36,115 nucleotides of DNA, from NCBI GenBank assembly GCA_012521175.1, contig JAAYMW010000154.1, positions 1 through 36,115 of the forward strand, in the 5' to 3' direction. The stretch is from Candidatus Epulonipiscium sp. GTDB lineage: Bacteria; Bacillota; Clostridia; Lachnospirales; Defluviitaleaceae. The notes beneath the pieces are model-generated. The model saw nothing but the letters and a program-made list of their open reading frames with translations. It made no database searches and was not told where the DNA came from. Of this stretch, positions 1 to 9,767 are shown piece after piece. A program made the translations under genes and the position numbers. Each line of letters begins with the position of its first letter. The first letter of the stretch is position 1.

Positions 1-71
1 AGGGGGAAGGTGTATCTATATACATGGCCTACGGCCTTTTTCTCTTCCAAAATTTCAATAAAATAGAAAAA

Positions 72-114
72 ATCTAATTTCCTATAAAGAAAAAAGCTTT
101 ACTGGAAATTAGAT
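72..114. repeat. Perfect 11-bp inverted repeat (ATCTAATTTCC ... GGAAATTAGAT) forming a hairpin upstream of the DAHP synthase promoter
   Basis: ATCTAATTTCC at 72-82 and its exact reverse complement at 104-114; a further TAAAG/CTTTA pairing is possible inside the loop. Confidence 0.8.
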
Positions 115-143
115 GCGAAATCTCTGCTATACCTATTTGTTTA

Positions 144-172
144 TTGACATGGATATTAAAAGGGTATACAAT
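144..172 (+). promoter_or_regulatory. Predicted sigma-A promoter of the DAHP synthase gene
   Basis: TTGACA (144-149), 17-nt spacer, TACAAT (167-172), followed by AGAAAGGAG and ATG at 217. Confidence 0.7.
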
Positions 173-216
173 GTTCTGAAATTTATTATTTTATTATTGT
201 AGAAAGGAGCTTAAAA

Positions 217-1245
217 ATGAGTTTTAAATACCTTCGAAAAATTCCCTCGACAGAAGAGATTATCAATGAAATTCCTTTCTCCAATGATTTAGCTTTGATT
301 AAACAAAAAAGAGATGCTCAAATAAAAGCTGTAATAGAGAAAAAATCAGATCAATTTCTTCTGATTATCGGCCCTTGTTCTGCTCATGATGAAGATGCTG
401 TTTGCGATTATGTCAATCGACTTGCCAAAGTACAGGAAAAAGTTAAAGAGAAAATCATTATTATCCCCAGAATATACACAAATAAGCCCAGAACAACTGG
501 AGAGGGCTATAAAGGAATGCTTCATCAACCAGACCCTACAGAAAAGCCAAACATTCTGGAAGGCTTAAAAGCAATTAGAAGAATGCACATTCGTGCCATC
601 AGCGAATCCCATCTTACACCTGCGGATGAAATGCTATACCCTGAAAATTATACGTATCTTGAAGACGTATTAAGCTATGTTGCCATAGGTGCCCGTTCCG
701 TAGAAGACCAACAGCATCGTTTAACCGTCAGTGGCATGGATGTTCCTGTGGGCATGAAAAACCCAACCAGCGGAGATATCTCTGTAATGCTCAATTCTAT
801 CCACGCCGCTCAACATGGCCATACCTTTCTTTATCAGGGATGGGAAGTAAAAACGACTGGGAATCCTCTTGCCCATGCAATTTTAAGAGGAGCTGTCAAT
901 CATTATGGTACGAATATTCCTAACTATCACTATGAGGATATGATGTACTTAGCAAGTGAATATGAAGAACGGGGTTTGCTAAATCCCACTATTATCGTAG
1001 ATACCAATCATGCAAATTCTATGAAAAAATATAAAGAACAGCCTCGTATCGTAAAAGAAATATTGTACAGCCGAAAACATTCTACAATTTTAAAAGATAT
1101 GGTTCGAGGCCTTATGATCGAAAGCTATATCGTTGAGGGAAATCAAAAACCAGATGAAAAGGTTTACGGTAAATCTATAACAGATCCTTGTCTTGGCTGG
1201 GATGATTCAGAACAGCTAATTTACTATATTGCAGAAAATGTATAG
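217..1245 (+). CDS. aroF: 3-deoxy-7-phosphoheptulonate synthase (class I DAHP synthase)
   Basis: Family motifs IIGPCSAHDEDA, RIYTNKPRTTGEGYKGMLHQPD, GARSVEDQQHR, VDTNHANSMKKY, MIESYIVEGNQ. Confidence 0.95.
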   Translation: MSFKYLRKIPSTEEIINEIPFSNDLALIKQKRDAQIKAVIEKKSDQFLLIIGPCSAHDEDAVCDYVNRLAKVQEKVKEKIIIIPRIYTNKPRTTGEGYKGMLHQPDPTEKPNILEGLKAIRRMHIRAISESHLTPADEMLYPENYTYLEDVLSYVAIGARSVEDQQHRLTVSGMDVPVGMKNPTSGDISVMLNSIHAAQHGHTFLYQGWEVKTTGNPLAHAILRGAVNHYGTNIPNYHYEDMMYLASEYEERGLLNPTIIVDTNHANSMKKYKEQPRIVKEILYSRKHSTILKDMVRGLMIESYIVEGNQKPDEKVYGKSITDPCLGWDDSEQLIYYIAENV

Positions 1246-1251
1246 GAATAT

Positions 1252-1292
1252 AAAAAAGCCAATACCATCTAAAAAAGTATTGGCTTTTTTTT
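1252..1292. terminator. Rho-independent (bidirectional) terminator
   Basis: AAAAAAGCCAATAC-N12-GTATTGGCTTTTTTTT between convergent genes. Confidence 0.85.
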
Positions 1293-1295
1293 AAA

Positions 1296-1517
1296 TTAAT
1301 TATGATTGCCGTTATCGTAATAATAATCCTCATAAGGTTCATCGGGGATGATTAAAGCACAAATAACATATGCCAAAACACCACTAAATCCGAGAAAAAT
1401 AAATAAAATCCATAAGATTCGCACCAGGGTTGAGTCCATATTAAAATATTGAGCCAATCCTCCGCATACACCACTAATTTTTCTATCAGTTCTTGATTTA
1501 TAGAGTTTCTTCTGCAT
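1296..1517 (-). CDS. PspC domain protein
   Basis: KLYKSRTDRKISGVCGGLAQYFNMDSTLVRILWI is a PspC signature. Start at MQKK preferred over the 1532 start because GGAGGG lies just upstream. Confidence 0.9.
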   Translation of the reverse strand: MQKKLYKSRTDRKISGVCGGLAQYFNMDSTLVRILWILFIFLGFSGVLAYVICALIIPDEPYEDYYYDNGNHN

Positions 1518-1685
1518 ATTAAGCCCTCCCATTTCATACTTTATTATTTGACTGATTTATACAAATATACGTTAAAAACAAAAATAAGTTTATTGTTACA
1601 GTATATTTTTTAACCTTCTACTTTTTATTTTTTATTTTTTCATATATAATATGTTATCAAACACTAAATAGAAAGAGTAAAGAAC

Positions 1686-3047
1686 ATGAAACCAATAACA
1701 ATTGATAAAAAATTCTATAAAACTTTATTTTCACTGGCATTGCCAATTGCCATGCAAAACTTCATATCGTCTTCTTTAAATATGGTGGATACCCTTATGA
1801 TTGGAAAATTGGGAGAAGCACCTATTGCAGCAGTTGCCCAGGCGAATAAAATATTTTTCTTATTTACCTTGATGCTTTTTGGTATCAACAGCGGAGGTTC
1901 CAGCTTTACGGCACAATTTTGGAGTAAAAAGGATGTAAAGGGGATCAGAAAGATATTGGGAATATGTCTGCTATCAGGTGGAATTGCTGCTATTGTATTT
2001 TCCATAGGAGCCATATTCTTCCCAAACCAATTAATGTATATTTTTGCAAAGGATGCAGAAGTTATTAGGCTTGGAAGTGACTATTTAAGAATAGTTGCAC
2101 TAAGCTACTTAGTCACTGCTGTTACTTTTTCATATTCTATCTTACTAAGAAGTACAGGGGAAGCCGTTATTCCAATGCTTATCAGTATGATTTCTCTTGG
2201 TTCAAATACCCTGTTAAACTGGATTTTTATCTTTGGACATTTTGGTTTTAGTCCTATGGGGGTTAAAGGGGCGGCTATTGCTACAGTAATCGCCAGATTC
2301 ATTGAAGTTGGATTATTTATATGGATTATATATAAAAAACAATCTTCCCTTGCAGCATCCCTAAACGAAATGTTAGATATTTCTTTTGAATTCGTTAAAA
2401 GATTCTATAAAACAACCATCTTTGTGATTTTAAATGAATTTATTTGGGCACTGGGCACTACCATGTATTCCATCGCTTACGGCAGAATGGGCAAAGAAGC
2501 TGTGGTATCCATTAGTATCTCCAGCAATGTAGAACAAATCGCTATGGTAATTTTCTTTGGATTAAGCAGCGCCTGTGCTGTGATGCTTGGAAATGAAATC
2601 GGTGCTGAAAATGAAGAAAGAGCCTTCGCTTATGCAAAGCGATTTGCAGTGCTGGGACCTGTCTTAGGAATTTTCATAGGAATATCCGTTATCTTAGTGG
2701 CACCGCTTATTTTATCCATTTTCAATGTATCAAATGAAGTATATATGGACGCTACCAGAATTATAACGATATTTGCCTGTTTCATTCCTGTCAAAGTATT
2801 TAATTTATTTACAATCGTCGGAATACTACGAAGCGGCGGGGATACAACCTTTGGATTTATACTGGATGCCGGTGGGGTATGGCTTATAGGGGTTCCTTTT
2901 GCCTTTATTGGCGGATTGTTCTGGAAGCTGCCTATTTATTGGGTATTTGCATTGGTATGCACTGAAGAATTTGTTAAAGCTATCTTTGGGATTTATCGAT
3001 TATTCTCAAAAAAATGGATTCACAATTTAGTGAATCAGATGGAATAA
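1686..3047 (+). CDS. MATE family efflux transporter
   Basis: About 453 aa, 12-TM pattern; LALPIAMQNFISSSLNMVDTLMIGKLG is the typical MATE N-terminus. Confidence 0.92.
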   Translation: MKPITIDKKFYKTLFSLALPIAMQNFISSSLNMVDTLMIGKLGEAPIAAVAQANKIFFLFTLMLFGINSGGSSFTAQFWSKKDVKGIRKILGICLLSGGIAAIVFSIGAIFFPNQLMYIFAKDAEVIRLGSDYLRIVALSYLVTAVTFSYSILLRSTGEAVIPMLISMISLGSNTLLNWIFIFGHFGFSPMGVKGAAIATVIARFIEVGLFIWIIYKKQSSLAASLNEMLDISFEFVKRFYKTTIFVILNEFIWALGTTMYSIAYGRMGKEAVVSISISSNVEQIAMVIFFGLSSACAVMLGNEIGAENEERAFAYAKRFAVLGPVLGIFIGISVILVAPLILSIFNVSNEVYMDATRIITIFACFIPVKVFNLFTIVGILRSGGDTTFGFILDAGGVWLIGVPFAFIGGLFWKLPIYWVFALVCTEEFVKAIFGIYRLFSKKWIHNLVNQME

Positions 3048-3050
3048 AGA

Positions 3051-3863
3051 TTATTCTCTCCATTTTAAAAATCGCTTTTCTAAAAGCATAACACATTTAT
3101 ACAGTAAAGCCGCCAGTAGTCCCAGAATAACAATACTTAGCATTACCCAATCCAGTTTAAAAATTTGGCTTCCATAAATAATAAGATAGCCTAATCCTGC
3201 CTGAGCTACTAAAAACTCTCCTACCATAACACCAACCAGAGATAAGCCTACATTCACTTTTAATGCATTGATAATTGTAGGAACATTGGCAGGAAGCATT
3301 ACTTTGGTTAATATATCTTTTTTACTTCCTCCAAAAGTTTCTATGAGTTTTATTTTATCCTGATCTACTTCCAAAAAGCCATTTAAAACGGTCAAAGTGG
3401 TTACTACAATAGACATTAATATAGCTGTAAAAAGAATGGATTTCATATTATTTCCCATCCAGACAATCAAAATAGGAGCCAATGCAGTTTTTGGAAGGCT
3501 GTTAATAACGACAAGATAAGGATCCGCTACCTTTAATATAAAATGATTCCACCATAATAAAATCGCTATGGCGGTACCAAGAAGGGTGCTTAAAAGAAAA
3601 CCTATCACCGTTTCAGCTAAACTAATTCCTGTATGAATAAATAGACTTCCATCCAATATCATTTCCCATGCGGTCGAAAAGATTTTCGTTGGCTGACTAA
3701 AAATAAAGGGATCAATCCATCTAAGCCGCGCCGCTACCTCCCAAAAAAGAATCAAGCTAAGTAATATAATAATTTGCATGATTTTAACAGCAATCTCTGT
3801 CTTTTTTACCTGGCAGAGATATTTTTGATGCTCCTCAGAAATATAATGATTGCTATGCTTCAT
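3051..3863 (-). CDS. ABC transporter permease, SsuC/TauC/ThiX-like
   Basis: BPD_transp_1 type: NSLPKTALAPILIVWMG and VGVMVGEFLVAQAGLGYLI motifs. Confidence 0.88.
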   Translation of the reverse strand: MKHSNHYISEEHQKYLCQVKKTEIAVKIMQIIILLSLILFWEVAARLRWIDPFIFSQPTKIFSTAWEMILDGSLFIHTGISLAETVIGFLLSTLLGTAIAILLWWNHFILKVADPYLVVINSLPKTALAPILIVWMGNNMKSILFTAILMSIVVTTLTVLNGFLEVDQDKIKLIETFGGSKKDILTKVMLPANVPTIINALKVNVGLSLVGVMVGEFLVAQAGLGYLIIYGSQIFKLDWVMLSIVILGLLAALLYKCVMLLEKRFLKWRE

Positions 3864-4623
3864 CGGATTTCAACTCCTTCCACAAGAGGTTAAAGTATTC
3901 TCTGAATTCAGGAGCTTCTCTGGATTTAAGAGGAGTCCTATCCTCAACGGATAACTTAATGTCATGGATGGCTTTAATTTTAGCTGGTCTTTGTGTTAAT
4001 ACGACTACTTTATCCGCCATACTGATGGCTTCCGATATATCATGGCTGACAAGAATCGCCGTTTTATTTTCTTTCTTGATAATACCTCCTATTTCATCCG
4101 CCACAGATAACCTTGTCTGATAGTCCAATGCTGAAAAAGGCTCGTCAAGAAGAAGAATATCCGGTTTTACTGCCAGAGTTCTGATTAAAGCAGCCCTTTG
4201 CCTCATCCCTCCGGATAATTCTGAAGGAAAATGGTTTTTAAACTCTCCTAATCCGTAGGTATCCAGAAGATGATTAACATACGCTTTATTTTCCTCAGTT
4301 AATTTATTTTGAATTTCAAGACCTAAGTATACATTTCTAAGAATGGTGCGCCATTCAAAGAGATGGTCCTTTTGAAGCATATAACCGACTTTTGAAGTGA
4401 CTTCTTTCGCATTTTTCCCAAAAACAAGAATTTCTCCTGAGGAGGGCTCAATAAGTCCTGCAATAAGAGAAAGAATCGTAGATTTACCGCATCCACTGGG
4501 ACCTATAATACTTATAAATTCACCTTCATTGATAGAAAGACTTAGATTGTCCAGCGCTTTCGTTTCTCCCAAAGGACTATGATAATTTTTAACAACAGAT
4601 TTAAGCTCAACAATTTGTGTCAT
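3853..4623 (-). CDS. ABC transporter ATP-binding protein, SsuB/TauB-like
   Basis: Walker A GPSGCGKST, signature LSGGMRQRAALIRTL, Walker B ILLLDEPFSALD; overlaps the permease by 11 nt. Confidence 0.92.
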   Translation of the reverse strand: MTQIVELKSVVKNYHSPLGETKALDNLSLSINEGEFISIIGPSGCGKSTILSLIAGLIEPSSGEILVFGKNAKEVTSKVGYMLQKDHLFEWRTILRNVYLGLEIQNKLTEENKAYVNHLLDTYGLGEFKNHFPSELSGGMRQRAALIRTLAVKPDILLLDEPFSALDYQTRLSVADEIGGIIKKENKTAILVSHDISEAISMADKVVVLTQRPAKIKAIHDIKLSVEDRTPLKSREAPEFREYFNLLWKELKSDEA

Positions 4624-4729
4624 CCCGTCGACCTCCTTAATTTAAGCCGTTTCAATAATTAATATATTAAAATAACTGAGAAAATGTGACAAAATTTGGT
4701 ATTAGGAAGAAGGAGGATTTACGACAAAA

Positions 4730-4759
4730 GAATAACCCTCCCGCTTGGGAGGGTTATTC
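4730..4759. terminator. Terminator downstream of the mazF operon
   Basis: GAATAACCCTCCC-gctt-GGGAGGGTTATTC, with a T-run on the minus strand. Confidence 0.85.
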
Positions 4760-4772
4760 CTTCTTCTATGTA

Positions 4773-5123
4773 TTACAATCCAAAACTTATGGCTAAACCT
4801 TTATCCACTTTTTTCATAAGCTCTTTATCTAGATGACATATCTTTTCTTTTAATCTCTTTTTATCAATCGTTCTTATTTGTTCTAATAAAACTACAGAAT
4901 CTTTAACCAACTCATATGAGGCCGCGTCCACCTCAATATGAGTTGGTAATTTAGCCTTATTGATCTGAGATGTAATGGCAGCACATATAACAGTAGGACT
5001 ATATTTATTGCCTATATCATTTTGTACAATGAGTACTGGGCGAACACCTCCTTGTTCAGATCCGATAACAGGGCTTAAATCAGCATAAAATACATCTCCT
5101 CGTTTAACAACCACATCACTCAC
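4773..5123 (-). CDS. Type II toxin, PemK/MazF-family endoribonuclease (EndoA/NdoA)
   Basis: [41 protein letters not shown] and LPTHIEV are classic NdoA/MazF motifs. Confidence 0.95.
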   Translation of the reverse strand: MSDVVVKRGDVFYADLSPVIGSEQGGVRPVLIVQNDIGNKYSPTVICAAITSQINKAKLPTHIEVDAASYELVKDSVVLLEQIRTIDKKRLKEKICHLDKELMKKVDKGLAISFGL

Positions 5124-5331
5124 ACTCCGCTATTTGTTCAAAAAACTGCTCAACCTCTCTTTCAGCTTCGAAACAGAATTCTGACAACTTTAAATTAATC
5201 TCAGCCATTTCCTGATATCCTCTAATCATAGTGTCCCGTATCTGTTTCTTGGGATTGCGAGATGTTTTTTCTACCCATTCATCCAAATTAGAGGCATTTT
5301 TAATATTTAGAACTTTACTTTTCTTAGCCAT
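5116..5331 (-). CDS. Cognate RHH-type antitoxin (EndoAI/MazE-like)
   Basis: 71 aa, [22 protein letters not shown]-like C-terminus, overlaps the toxin ORF by 8 nt. Confidence 0.82.
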   Translation of the reverse strand: MAKKSKVLNIKNASNLDEWVEKTSRNPKKQIRDTMIRGYQEMAEINLKLSEFCFEAEREVEQFFEQIAECE

Positions 5332-5449
5332 TGCAAATCACTCCCTAATCCAGAGTTTCTATTTTCACTCAATCGGAAGATCTTTATTTGCATAAAAAAT
5401 AATATATTATTGTCACATCCATCTCATATTTTTACCAATGAATTAGTTT

Positions 5450-6673
5450 TTATGCAAATTTTTCATCTCTATAAAGCATATTTTGTATATTGATATTTTC
5501 ATCCAATTCGTTCACATAATTCATCTTCTTTATAATCTCTTCATGTTCTTTATAAACTCTTGGAATTCTCTTGCCTACCATACAGATGACTTCATAATTG
5601 ATTGTTCCAATATGCCTTGCAATTTCTTCCGCTCCAATCGTTTCTTCGCCCTGACTACCCATTAAAACCACTTCATCTCCTACCCCTACATCAGGGATAT
5701 CCGTTACATCCACCATAAATTGATCCATACAAATATTCCCTATGATCGGGGCATATTGTCCTCTGATTAATACTCTTCCTTTGTTTGACAGCTGTCTTGA
5801 ATAACCATCTGCATAGCCTACTGGGATGGTTGCAACCTTAGTTTTTCTCCTGGTTATAAATTTTCGACTGTAACTTATAGGAACATTTTCTTCTACTTCT
5901 TTTATAAAGACTACCTGAGACTTTAAAGTCATTGCAGGTTTTAAATGGACAATTTCTTTTTTGACTTCTTCTGAAGGATACAATCCATATAAAATAATCC
6001 CTGGGCGAATTAAATCCATATGCATATTTTTATAACCTATGAATCCAGCGCTGTTGGAGCAATGTTTAACAGGTATATAAATATCTTCTTTTTCCAACTG
6101 GCTTATAAAAGAAGTAAAACGACTAAACTGTAATTCAGTAAAAGAAGGATCTTTTTCATCTGCAGAAGAAAAATGAGTAAAAATTCCTTCAATTTGAAGA
6201 TTAGGCAATCTACTTATCTCTTTAATCAAATAAACCGAATCCTGATTAGGTTGTAACCCTATTCTGCCCATTCCTGTATCGATTTTTATATGAACAGCAG
6301 CAGTTTTATTTTGTCTTACTGCTGCATCCGAAATAGCTTTTGCCATGTCATAGGAAAATACCGTCTGAATAAAATCATAAAATACGATTTCATCCGCTTG
6401 TTCCAGTGAGGTATATCCTAAAATCAGTATTGGCACCTGAATATTATTTTTTCTTAACTGCTTTCCCTCATCTAAAATAGCAACAGCCAATCTCTGTACG
6501 CCATTTTCTATAAGAATTCTACTCACTTCAATAGCTCCATGGCCGTAGGCATCCGCTTTAACAACGGCCATAATTTCTGTATCCTTTGAAATTTGACTTT
6601 TAATCTGATGTATGTTATATGCAATTGCATCTAAGTTAATCTCTGCAATCACACGGTAGTACTCTTGCGTCAT
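5450..6673 (-). CDS. alr: Alanine racemase
   Basis: AVVKADAYGHGA PLP-lysine motif, KIDTGMGRIGL, IPVGYADGYSR, GNICMDQFMVDVTD. Confidence 0.96.
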   Translation of the reverse strand: MTQEYYRVIAEINLDAIAYNIHQIKSQISKDTEIMAVVKADAYGHGAIEVSRILIENGVQRLAVAILDEGKQLRKNNIQVPILILGYTSLEQADEIVFYDFIQTVFSYDMAKAISDAAVRQNKTAAVHIKIDTGMGRIGLQPNQDSVYLIKEISRLPNLQIEGIFTHFSSADEKDPSFTELQFSRFTSFISQLEKEDIYIPVKHCSNSAGFIGYKNMHMDLIRPGIILYGLYPSEEVKKEIVHLKPAMTLKSQVVFIKEVEENVPISYSRKFITRRKTKVATIPVGYADGYSRQLSNKGRVLIRGQYAPIIGNICMDQFMVDVTDIPDVGVGDEVVLMGSQGEETIGAEEIARHIGTINYEVICMVGKRIPRVYKEHEEIIKKMNYVNELDENINIQNMLYRDEKFA

Positions 6674-6695
6674 TTGTGCGCCTCCCTAAAACTCT

Positions 6696-7349
6696 TCACT
6701 CTTTCTGCTTTGATGGTTTCAATTGAAAGATCGAATCATCTAAAGTAACATTATACTTAAATTCTCCATATTTAACAATAATTCTTTCTTTTCCTTCGGT
6801 GTCATATATTACCAATTTAGCCGGGTTCAAAGTCTTATTTGAAACCCATAATTTCTCTGTGGCAAGGTATTTCCCGCCTTCCGGTATAACTGCTTCCAGT
6901 ACAGTATATTCTTCATTATTGTTATTAAAAACTTCTAAGGTGACATCTTCGGATTGAAGATAGTTCTTTAAAAACGTTCCTAAAAATATTTCATAGGTAT
7001 TTTTCGATTGGGGTATTTCATTCACCGCTTCTCCAAGAATTCGTGGATTATACTGCATAACTTTTTTTCCATCAAATACAGTAACTAGCCCTTTTACCTG
7101 TTCAGGCGCAGTGATTTCCACTCTATATTCACCGCTCATTTTATAATATTGCTTTGTCTTGTATGTATTTTTACCTTTATTTGAAATATAGGTTAAATCC
7201 GCAATACATGCATAACTCTCCATTGTCGTTAGTTTTTCATGAATTTTTTCTATGGGTGATTTTGGTTTTTTTTTCGTTGAACAAGCAGAAAAAAACATGC
7301 AAGTCGCAATATAGATCAATACCAAAAAGACAACACCCGATTTCTTCAC
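6696..7349 (-). CDS. LolA-like lipoprotein of the YdcC/GerS type
   Basis: Lipobox FFSAC; a beta-rich LolA-like body (GEYRVEITAPEQVKGLVTVFDGKKVMQYNP); located directly upstream of alr in transcription order. Confidence 0.75.
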   Translation of the reverse strand: MKKSGVVFLVLIYIATCMFFSACSTKKKPKSPIEKIHEKLTTMESYACIADLTYISNKGKNTYKTKQYYKMSGEYRVEITAPEQVKGLVTVFDGKKVMQYNPRILGEAVNEIPQSKNTYEIFLGTFLKNYLQSEDVTLEVFNNNNEEYTVLEAVIPEGGKYLATEKLWVSNKTLNPAKLVIYDTEGKERIIVKYGEFKYNVTLDDSIFQLKPSKQKE

Positions 7350-7368
7350 TAAATCCCCCCTAGATTGA

Positions 7369-7815
7369 CTACAAGATGGTTTTTAACATATCAGCCCTGC
7401 TTACGATTCCAACCAAAATTCCTTCTTCATCAACTACCGGTACACGATTGACCCCCTTTTCCACCATAATGGAAGCAATCTCTTCAACGGGGGTGTCCTC
7501 TTTAATCGTATAAACCTTTTTGGTCATTATTTCTTCTGCAGTCATTGCCGCTAATTTTCTCAATTCCTCATCATAACGTTTTACCCCTTCTAGAAATATT
7601 ATACTCCCTAAAATTCCAATATATGACGGAAAACTAGGCTCTTTATCTTTAATGATTAAATCGTTTTCCGTAACAACTCCAATTACTTTTCCATCGTCAT
7701 CCAAAACAGGAACACCGCTAATCTTATTCTCTAATAATAACTTTGCAATATCTCTTACCAACATATCTTTTTTGATATGCAAAACATTGGTCTGCATGAT
7801 ATCTTTTGCCGTCAT
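7369..7815 (-). CDS. Tandem CBS-domain protein
   Basis: Two CBS units (AKLLLENKISGVPVLDDDGKVIGVVTENDL; ASIMVEKGVNRVPVVDEEGILVGIVSRADML). Start MTAKDIM chosen for the AAGGAGG upstream. Confidence 0.92.
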   Translation of the reverse strand: MTAKDIMQTNVLHIKKDMLVRDIAKLLLENKISGVPVLDDDGKVIGVVTENDLIIKDKEPSFPSYIGILGSIIFLEGVKRYDEELRKLAAMTAEEIMTKKVYTIKEDTPVEEIASIMVEKGVNRVPVVDEEGILVGIVSRADMLKTIL

Positions 7816-7826
7816 TTTTTTCCTCC

Positions 7827-9383
7827 TTAATGTGATTGGTAATAGAGCTTCATTGCTTTTGGTACATAATTGCAAATGTCTCCTGCCAACATACCATGCT
7901 GTCCTAATTCAGAAGCTGCCAAATCACCTGCCTTTCCATGAATAAATGCACCAAGTACTGCTGCTTTATAAGGATTTAACCCCTGTCCAATAAGTCCTGC
8001 AATGATACCTGTTAATACATCTCCTGAACCCGCTGTTGCCATACCGGGATTTCCAGTCGTATTAATATAGATTTGTCCATCCGGATCTCCTATTATAGTC
8101 TTTGCGTCCTTTAATACCAGTATGACATTCCATTTATGGCAAAATTCTCTTACTATACCAATAGGATTGGCTAGAACTTCTTCTGTACTTTTATGAATCA
8201 ATCTTCCCATCTCTCCGGGATGGGGCGTTAATACGACAGGTACCTTTAAATTTCTTAACATCTCTATATTCTTAGCAATCGCATTGATGCCATCCGCATC
8301 TACTACTAAAGGAATTCTTATATTTTTAATAAGGAGCTCCATAAATTCTATGATTTGAGGTCCTTGGCCTATTCCTGGTCCTACTGCTATTACTGTGGCT
8401 TTCTCAAGATACGGTTTAATATCTTCGAAACTTTCCCTGCATAATTTCCCATCTTTTTCGCGAATAGGTATGGTAATGACTTCGGTCAATTTTGTTTGTA
8501 AAATATCATTGATACTTCTGGGAATGCCTAAACTTACCAAACCTGCCCCTATTTTAAATGCCCCTGTGCATGTTAACGCTGCTGCACCTGTCATACCCTT
8601 AGAACCGGCGAGGACTTGAACTCTTCCATAAGTTCCTTTATTGCTTCTTGGAAACCTGGATGGAATGAAACTGCCTACTTCTTCATCCATTAAGATATTC
8701 ATCTTTAACTGAGCACAATCTATGATTTCTTTGGGAATGCCTATGTCTGCAATGATCAATTCTCCAACATACTCTGTTCCAGGATATAAATAAAGTCCGC
8801 TCTTAGGCAGTGCTAAAGTAACCGTTTTATGAGCTTTTATTGCATTTCCCAAGATTGCTCCTGTTTCAGAATCAAGTCCGGAGGGAATATCAATAGAAAG
8901 AATATATTCTCCATATAAATTAATTAAATTGATTAAATCATTAAAGATTCCACTTATTGGCTTAGATAATCCTGTTCCAAAAATCGCATCCACAATCAAA
9001 TCACTTTTCTTAATTAAATTGACAATGTTATCATCAATAATCGAATCTTTATTTAAAATAATCTTGGGAATTTGCAATGTGTCTACAATATTAAAATTGG
9101 TTTTTGCATCTTCTTTTAATAAAAGAGGATCCCCTATAAATATTACGGTTACATCCATGCCACAATTGTAAAGATGTCTTGCCACACCTAGTCCGTCTCC
9201 TCCGTTATTGCCCTGACCACAAAAAATAGCAACACTGGGCTTACGGATATTTTGTAAATCTTTTTTGATTTCATGAACAACAGCAAGTGTTGCATTTTCC
9301 ATTAATACAATTCCTGGAATCCCTAATTTATGAATAGCAGCTTCATCGATTTGCCTCATTTCTTTCCCATTGCATACTTTCAT
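7827..9383 (-). CDS. nnr: Bifunctional NAD(P)H-hydrate epimerase / ADP-dependent NAD(P)H-hydrate dehydratase
   Basis: N-terminal YjeF_N (FCGQGNNGGDGLGVARHL) plus C-terminal carbohydrate-kinase-like domain (VLTPHPGEMGRL, GNPGMATAGSGDVLTGIIAGL). Confidence 0.94.
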   Translation of the reverse strand: MKVCNGKEMRQIDEAAIHKLGIPGIVLMENATLAVVHEIKKDLQNIRKPSVAIFCGQGNNGGDGLGVARHLYNCGMDVTVIFIGDPLLLKEDAKTNFNIVDTLQIPKIILNKDSIIDDNIVNLIKKSDLIVDAIFGTGLSKPISGIFNDLINLINLYGEYILSIDIPSGLDSETGAILGNAIKAHKTVTLALPKSGLYLYPGTEYVGELIIADIGIPKEIIDCAQLKMNILMDEEVGSFIPSRFPRSNKGTYGRVQVLAGSKGMTGAAALTCTGAFKIGAGLVSLGIPRSINDILQTKLTEVITIPIREKDGKLCRESFEDIKPYLEKATVIAVGPGIGQGPQIIEFMELLIKNIRIPLVVDADGINAIAKNIEMLRNLKVPVVLTPHPGEMGRLIHKSTEEVLANPIGIVREFCHKWNVILVLKDAKTIIGDPDGQIYINTTGNPGMATAGSGDVLTGIIAGLIGQGLNPYKAAVLGAFIHGKAGDLAASELGQHGMLAGDICNYVPKAMKLYYQSH

Positions 9384-9763
9384 AAATTTTCCTCCTTCTG
9401 TGCAATGGCATAAGCCACAGCATATTCCTTACAATGAGATATCGTAATAAGAATATGAGAAATATTAAGCTCATCCGCTAATTTTTTCGCATTGCCGTAT
9501 GTAAGCACATAGGGCTTTCCTTTGCCGTCCCGGAGTATTTCTATGTCACATAATCCGAAAGTTCTAAAGCCTGTTCCCAATGCTTTCGCAACGGCTTCTT
9601 TTGCAGCAAAAGTAGCTGCTATCGTGTTAAAATTATTCTTTCTCTTTTCAAAAAATCTTTGTTCTTGCTGTGTAAAATACTTTTTTAAAAATCTCTCATT
9701 TTTCTTAACGGCTTCTTCTATTCTTTTTATTTCTATGATATCAGTACCTATTCCTATAACCAC
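9380..9763 (-). CDS. acpS: Holo-[acyl-carrier-protein] synthase
   Basis: MVIGIGTDIIEIKRIE, FAAKEAVAKALGTG, LITISHCKEYAVAYAI. Confidence 0.95.
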   Translation of the reverse strand: MVIGIGTDIIEIKRIEEAVKKNERFLKKYFTQQEQRFFEKRKNNFNTIAATFAAKEAVAKALGTGFRTFGLCDIEILRDGKGKPYVLTYGNAKKLADELNISHILITISHCKEYAVAYAIAQKEENL

Positions 9764-9767
9764 ATTC

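Noticed and set aside
346-568. Short ORFs (60 aa) on both strands inside the DAHP synthase gene
   Set aside because: Embedded in a conserved gene, without RBS or domain.
4773-5331. MazEF pair as a mobile or defence-associated toxin-antitoxin module
   Set aside because: It matches the conserved chromosomal alr-ndoAI-ndoA arrangement of Firmicutes; not evidence of a mobile element.
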